Origin: Brachyhypopomus gauderio
Lineage: Eukaryota; Chordata; Actinopteri; Gymnotiformes; Hypopomidae
NCBI RefSeq assembly: GCF_052324685.1
Contig: NW_027507056.1
Location: forward strand, 108,501-172,500
Direction of reading: 5' to 3'
Length of the DNA stretch: 64,000 nt
Shown: positions 58,437 through 64,000 of the stretch, in pieces
Numbering within the stretch: position 1 is the first letter of the stretch
How the letters are laid out: each line of letters starts with the position of its first letter
Position numbers and translations under genes: made by a program
The notes under the pieces: generated by a model
What the model was told of the DNA's origin: nothing
The model's input: only the letters and a program-made list of their open reading frames with translations
The model's database searches: none

Positions 58437-59098
58437 TTACCAGGTGAGGGTCCATATCATTAAGGTGTCTTTCCTGTATTGGCAAAGTGGTATGAATGGA
58501 ACCTAATGGAGATAGCGCCACATAGTGGCCGTTCGAAGTAAGGGGTATAACTCGGGGTAGGAAGGGGGTTGGATGACAGGTGTCACTGCGGGGGGGTCCG
58601 GTGGACCCCCTCAGGGTAGGGGTAGAGTCTGGGACCCCCACCTCAAAATAGACATTTCAGGTTATTGTCCATATCATCAAGGTGTCTTTCCTTTATTAGC
58701 AAAGTGGTATGAATGGAACCTAATGGAGATAGCGCCACATAGTGGCCATTCGAAAAAAGGAGTATAACTCGGGGTAGGAAGGGGGTAGGTGGGTGGGGGT
58801 CACTGCGGGGGGGTCCTCCCAACCCCCTCGGGGTAGGGGTAGAGTCTGGGACCCCCAACTCAAAATAGACATTTCAGGTTAGGGTCCATATCATCAAGGT
58901 GTTTTCCCTTATTGACAAAGTGGTATGAATGAAATCTAATGGAGATAGCGCCACATAGTGGCCGTTCGAACTAAGGGGTATAACTCGGGGTAGGAAGGGG
59001 GTTGGATGATGGGGGTCACTGCGGGGGGGTCCTACGGACCCCCTCGGGGCAGGGGTAGAGTCTGGGACCCCCACCTCAAAATAGACATTTCAGGTTAG
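58437..59098 (+). repeat. ~217-bp tandem repeat, three copies
   Basis: CAGGT-beginning modules start near 58440, 58657, 58875, with the next partial at 59092. Each has a CAAAGTGGTATGAATG box, a CCACTATGTGGCGC CTCF-like motif (58515, 58732, 58948, minus strand) and a GGGGGTCC/GGACCCCC-type inverted repeat. Confidence 0.9.
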
Positions 59099-59136
59099 TG
59101 TTAAGGGTTAGGCGCTGTTAAGATTTTTCAAAGTCC

Positions 59137-59560
59137 AAGAATATACCAGCAGCATAGACACTTAGAATAAAAAAGAGGCCGTTTTAAATAAAATATACCA
59201 GTAGCATAGACACTTAGAAAAAAATAGAGGCCGTTTTAAATTAAATATACCAGTAGCATAGACACTTAGAAAAAAAATAGAGGCCTTTTTAAATTAAATA
59301 TACCAGAGGCATAGACACTTAGAAAAAAATAGAGGCCTTTTTAAATTAAATATACCAGAGGCATAGACACTTAGAAAAAAATAGAGGCCTTTTTAAATTA
59401 AATATACCAGAGGCATAGACACTTAGACTAAAATAGAGGTCTGTTTAAATGAAATATACCAGTAGAAAAGACACTTTGAGTAAAAAAGGCCATTTTAAAT
59501 AAAATATACCATGGCCAAATGAACTTAGAATAAAAGAGGAGAGTTTAGTTTAAATTATAC
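59137..59560 (+). repeat. 52-bp tandem array, about 8 copies
   Basis: ATACCAG-AGGCATAGACACTTAGA boxes recur at 59143, 59195, 59247, 59300, 59352, 59404 and 59456, then decay. Units contain an A-run followed by GAGGCC. Confidence 0.9.
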
Positions 59561-60082
59561 CATGGTTAAATGCTGTTAGAAAAAAAGTGCACAGTTTAAT
59601 CTTATTTGGAAGGCGCATTGACTCTTAAAGTCCACAAGATGTCACCGGTACTCCATCGTTTTTTTTCTGTTATACCATATGTACGTGCCACTGGGTGGAC
59701 CCTCCAGACACCTCAGCCTAGTTGAAGTGTCCGATGAAGGTGCACTCATCTGGGCATGAGGTAAAGTTATTATACCAACATCATGTGGAGGTTTTCAAGT
59801 CAGAAATTGCACAAAGTCCCTAAATATACCAGAAGCATGGAGTTTTATGAGTGAATTAGTCTATGTCCCTTACTTTGTTAGACCATACACAAGATATTTT
59901 CTTCAGGAAATGCACAGAGTCCAATGCTATAACATTGCCAGGTGGTGGCTTTAAGGGAAAAAAGCATAAAAGTGTCCGAAAAACATGCTCTTTAGCTCGG
60001 GTACATCCCCAGGATCAAGAAAAATTGTCAGTTTTTTTTTCTATTTTGCTTAGAAATAGGTGTAAATTGACTCTGAAGTGTC
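59561..60082. other. Diverged spacer with TATACCA motifs
   Basis: No gene seen. It holds scattered TATACCA and GCACAGAGTCC motifs related to the flanking arrays. 59686-59760 (GGGTGGACCCTCCAGA, GTGCAC) resembles 60690-60760. Confidence 0.5.
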
Positions 60083-60500
60083 ATATCAGGCAATGCACAG
60101 AGTCCTTAAATATACCAGTAGCATGAGGTTTTTGTTGGAAATTAGTCTATTTCCCTTCCTGAGTTAGACCATATACAAGTAGTAATCTTCAGGCAATGCA
60201 CAGAGTCCTTAAATTTACCAGTAGCATGAGGTTTTTGTTGGAAATTAGTCTATTTCCCTTCCTGAGTTAGACCATATACAAGTAGTAATCTTCAGGCAAT
60301 GCACAGAGTCCTTAAATTTACCAGTAGCATGAGGTTTTTGTTGGAAATTAGTCTATTTCCCTTCCTGAGTTAGACCATATACAAGTAGTAATCTTCAGGC
60401 AATGCACAGAGTCCTTAAATTTACCAGTAGCATGAGGTTTTTGTTGGAAATTAGTCTATTTCCCTTCCTGAGTTAGACCATATACAAGTAGTAATCTTCA
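60083..60500 (+). repeat. 103-bp tandem array A, about 4 copies
   Basis: AGGCAATGCACAGAGTCC starts at about 60088, 60191, 60294 and 60397. Copies are nearly identical and end in a diverged AGAATATGCACAAAGTCC. Confidence 0.93.
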
Positions 60501-60930
60501 GAATATGCACAAAGTCCATAAATATACCAGCAGCACGAAGTTTTCAAGTGGAAAATATTCTATGTCGCTTCATTTGGTATACCATAGGCGTCAGTTTTCG
60601 GCGAAAATAATTCTATGTCGATAAAAATGTTATACCATACGTATGATTTTGTGTTCAAAAATCGCACTATGTTCCAATTTTGACCAAGGGGTGGATCATC
60701 CAGAGGCCTCGATCCTCTGACAGTGCCCGCCGAATGTGCACCCAGACGGACATGCATCTCATTCCCCCTGTCTGGATGATTTTATGAATGGGTGATATGC
60801 AAACACCTACCATCAGGTATATAGGGGAGAGGGTCTTCTGAAAGCCACATATATGGTATACCATAAATGAAGACAAGGATTATGGCGCACGCTTTGCCCG
60901 ACCAAAGGTCACTCCCTGGGCATTTTAGAG
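60501..60930. other. Diverged subtelomeric spacer
   Basis: No coding signal I trust. It carries TATACCA motifs and a distant copy of the 59.69-59.76-kb segment. Confidence 0.5.
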
Positions 60931-60933
60931 GAT

Positions 60934-61425
60934 TTGACAGGCCTCTTTATGGATCTCACAAACGATCCATGCATGGAATTTTGCACACTTTATCCGAATA
61001 AAGTGCACTTTTGGGCTTATGAGAGTAGGTTGGTATGCCTCTCTCTGGATGTGAGGAAGGATCCAGGAATAAAGGCATGTAATGCCACACAATTTATCCG
61101 ACTAAATGACACTCTTGGGCTTATGAGAGAGGATGAGGGGCCTCTCTGTGGATGTCAGAAAGGCTCCATGCATGAAAGCATGTAATGTCACACACTTTAT
61201 CCGATTAAAGTGCACATTTGGGCTTATGATTAAGCATGAGGGCCCTATGTGTGGATGTCAGAAAGGCTCCATGCATGAAAGCATGTAATGTCACACACTT
61301 TATCCGATTAAAGTGCACATTTGGGCTTATGATTAAGCATGAGGGCCCTATGTATGGATGTCGGAAAGGTTCCAGGCTTAAAGGCATGTAATGCCACACA
61401 CTTTATCCGATTAAAGTTCACATTT
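60934..61425 (+). repeat. 103-bp tandem array B, about 5 copies, adjoining the telomere
   Basis: The box TTTATCCGATTAAAGTGCAC has its CGATTA (or variant) at 60995, 61099, 61202, 61305 and 61408, steps of 103-104 bp. The last copy is cut by the telomere at TTTGGG. Confidence 0.93.
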
Positions 61426-64000
61426 GGGTTAGGGTTAGGGTTAGGGTTAGGGTTAGGGTTAGGGTTAGGGTTAGGGTTAGGGTTAGGGTTAGGGTTAGGG
61501 TTAGGGTTAGGGTTAGGGTTAGGGTTAGGGTTAGGGTTAGGTTAGGGTTAGGGTTAGGGTTAGGGTTAGGGTTAGGGTTAGGGTTAGGGTTAGGGTTAGG
61601 GTTAGGGTTAGGTTAGGGTTAGGGTTAGGGTTAGGGTTAGGGTTAGGGTTAGGGTTAGGGTTAGGGTTAGGGTTAGGGTTAGGGTTAGGGTTAGGGTTAG
61701 GGTTAGGGTTAGGGTTAGGGTTAGGGTTAGGGTTAGGGTTAGGGTTAGGGTTAGGGTTAGGGTTAGGGTTAGGGTTAGGGTTAGGGTTAGGGTTAGGGTT
61801 AGGGTTAGGGTTAGGGTTAGGGTTAGGGTTAGGGTTAGGGTTAGGGTTAGGGTTAGGGTTAGGGTTAGGGTTAGGGTTAGGGTTAGGGTTAGGGTTAGGG
61901 TTAGGGTTAGGGTTAGGGTTAGGGTTAGGGTTAGGGTTAGGGTTAGGGTTAGGGTTAGGGTTAGGGTTAGGGTTAGGGTTAGGGTTAGGGTTAGGGTTAG
62001 GGTTAGGGTTAGGGTTAGGGTTAGGGTTAGGGTTAGGGTTAGGGTTAGGGTTAGGGTTAGGGTTAGGGTTAGGGTTAGGGTTAGGGTTAGGGTTAGGGTT
62101 AGGGTTAGGGTTAGGGTTAGGGTTAGGGTTAGGGTTAGGGTTAGGGTTAGGGTTAGGGTTAGGGTTAGGGTTAGGGTTAGGGTTAGGGTTAGGGTTAGGG
62201 TTAGGGTTAGGGTTAGGGTTAGGGTTAGGGTTAGGGTTAGGGTTAGGGTTAGGGTTAGGGTTAGGGTTAGGGTTAGGGTTAGGGTTAGGGTTAGGGTTAG
62301 GGTTAGGGTTAGGGTTAGGGTTAGGGTTAGGGTTAGGGTTAGGGTTAGGGTTAGGGTTAGGGTTAGGGTTAGGGTTAGGGTTAGGGTTAGGGTTAGGGTT
62401 AGGGTTAGGGTTAGGGTTAGGGTTAGGGTTAGGGTTAGGGTTAGGGTTAGGGTTAGGGTTAGGGTTAGGGTTAGGGTTAGGGTTAGGGTTAGGGTTAGGG
62501 TTAGGGTTAGGGTTAGGGTTAGGGTTAGGGTTAGGGTTAGGGTTAGGGTTAGGGTTAGGGTTAGGGTTAGGGTTAGGGTTAGGGTTAGGGTTAGGGTTAG
62601 GGTTAGGGTTAGGGTTAGGGTTAGGGTTAGGGTTAGGGTTAGGGTTAGGGTTAGGGTTAGGGTTAGGGTTAGGGTTAGGGTTAGGGTTAGGGTTAGGGTT
62701 AGGGTTAGGGTTAGGGTTAGGGTTAGGGTTAGGGTTAGGGTTAGGGTTAGGGTTAGGGTTAGGGTTAGGGTTAGGGTTAGGGTTAGGGTTAGGGTTAGGG
62801 TTAGGGTTAGGGTTAGGGTTAGGGTTAGGGTTAGGGTTAGGGTTAGGGTTAGGGTTAGGGTTAGGGTTAGGGTTAGGGTTAGGGTTAGGGTTAGGGTTAG
62901 GGTTAGGGTTAGGGTTAGGGTTAGGGTTAGGGTTAGGGTTAGGGTTAGGGTTAGGGTTAGGGTTAGGGTTAGGGTTAGGGTTAGGGTTAGGGTTAGGGTT
63001 AGGGTTAGGGTTAGGGTTAGGGTTAGGGTTAGGGTTAGGGTTAGGGTTAGGGTTAGGGTTAGGGTTAGGGTTAGGGTTAGGGTTAGGGTTAGGGTTAGGG
63101 TTAGGGTTAGGGTTAGGGTTAGGGTTAGGGTTAGGGTTAGGGTTAGGGTTAGGGTTAGGGTTAGGGTTAGGGTTAGGGTTAGGGTTAGGGTTAGGGTTAG
63201 GGTTAGGGTTAGGGTTAGGGTTAGGGTTAGGGTTAGGGTTAGGGTTAGGGTTAGGGTTAGGGTTAGGGTTAGGGTTAGGGTTAGGGTTAGGGTTAGGGTT
63301 AGGGTTAGGGTTAGGGTTAGGGTTAGGGTTAGGGTTAGGGTTAGGGTTAGGGTTAGGGTTAGGGTTAGGGTTAGGGTTAGGGTTAGGGTTAGGGTTAGGG
63401 TTAGGGTTAGGGTTAGGGTTAGGGTTAGGGTTAGGGTTAGGGTTAGGGTTAGGGTTAGGGTTAGGGTTAGGGTTAGGGTTAGGGTTAGGGTTAGGGTTAG
63501 GGTTAGGGTTAGGGTTAGGGTTAGGGTTAGGGTTAGGGTTAGGGTTAGGGTTAGGGTTAGGGTTAGGGTTAGGGTTAGGGTTAGGGTTAGGGTTAGGGTT
63601 AGGGTTAGGGTTAGGGTTAGGGTTAGGGTTAGGGTTAGGGTTAGGGTTAGGGTTAGGGTTAGGGTTAGGGTTAGGGTTAGGGTTAGGGTTAGGGTTAGGG
63701 TTAGGGTTAGGGTTAGGGTTAGGGTTAGGGTTAGGGTTAGGGTTAGGGTTAGGGTTAGGGTTAGGGTTAGGGTTAGGGTTAGGGTTAGGGTTAGGGTTAG
63801 GGTTAGGGTTAGGGTTAGGGTTAGGGTTAGGGTTAGGGTTAGGGTTAGGGTTAGGGTTAGGGTTAGGGTTAGGGTTAGGGTTAGGGTTAGGGTTAGGGTT
63901 AGGGTTAGGGTTAGGGTTAGGGTTAGGGTTAGGGTTAGGGTTAGGGTTAGGGTTAGGGTTAGGGTTAGGGTTAGGGTTAGGGTTAGGGTTAGGGTTAGGG
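61426..64000 (+). repeat. Terminal telomere, (TTAGGG)n, 2.57 kb
   Basis: About 429 copies of the G-strand repeat running to the window end, oriented as a right chromosome end. Two units are shortened to TTAGG (near 61537-61541 and 61607-61611); the remaining ~2.39 kb looks perfect. Confidence 0.98.

Noticed and set aside
59137-60900. Retroelement or DNA transposon in the AT-richer distal part
   Set aside because: No long frame, terminal repeats or target-site duplication seen; sequence is explained by short tandem repeats and diverged spacer.
60083-61425. CRISPR-like direct repeats
   Set aside because: The whole 103-bp unit repeats, without unique spacers, in a eukaryotic chromosome end.
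61339-61545. Open frame ending in glycine-leucine repeats
   Set aside because: It is the translation of TTAGGG repeats.

Overview
This window looks like the right-hand end of a vertebrate chromosome, most probably a fish. It ends in 2.6 kb of TTAGGG repeats in the orientation expected for a right telomere. It also carries nuclear tRNA genes with vertebrate-type sequences in a long tandem array, an arrangement known from some fish and amphibians. The species cannot be named from sequence alone. I see no credible protein-coding gene: every open frame is short, repeats only because the DNA repeats, and resembles no family I recognise.

Layout. (1) 1-44383: tandem array of a ~1.98-kb unit (short form ~1.66 kb), 23 full copies plus a truncated 24th. 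Each full unit carries elongator tRNA-Met(CAT) on +, tRNA-Ser(TGA) on + and tRNA-Asp(GTC) on -, giving 69 tRNA genes. The array is built from nested higher-order duplications with 5.9-, 5.3-, 9.6- and 3.95-kb periods. A minority of Met and Asp copies have changes in box B or the stems and are probably weak or dead. (2) 44382-44426: the 24th unit breaks off directly into six TTAGGG copies, an interstitial telomere block. (3) 44427-59100: GC-rich subtelomeric repeat superfamily with ~240/217-bp modules, a 2.35-kb duplicated block containing a CpG-rich core, an 823-bp duplication, a 17-copy 240-bp array and an 8-copy 172-bp array, interleaved with AT-rich TAAT-type arrays. (4) 59100-61425: AT-richer short tandem arrays with 52-bp and 103-bp periods. 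(5) 61426-64000: terminal telomere repeats.

How it may work together. The tRNA genes have internal Pol III promoters (A and B boxes) and oligo-T terminators, so each unit looks self-sufficient. The subtelomere carries about 37 matches to the CTCF consensus, all in the same (minus) orientation and mostly one per repeat module. In the 240-bp array each lies ~11 bp from a GC box. A single-copy two-half-site p53-type element next to an oppositely oriented CTCF-like site sits just distal to the interstitial telomere block. By analogy with human subtelomeres (CTCF, p53 and GC-rich repeats at TERRA promoters) this may be an amplified insulator/TERRA-promoter domain separating a Pol III gene array from the telomere. 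That is inference: the motifs are seen, binding and transcription are not.
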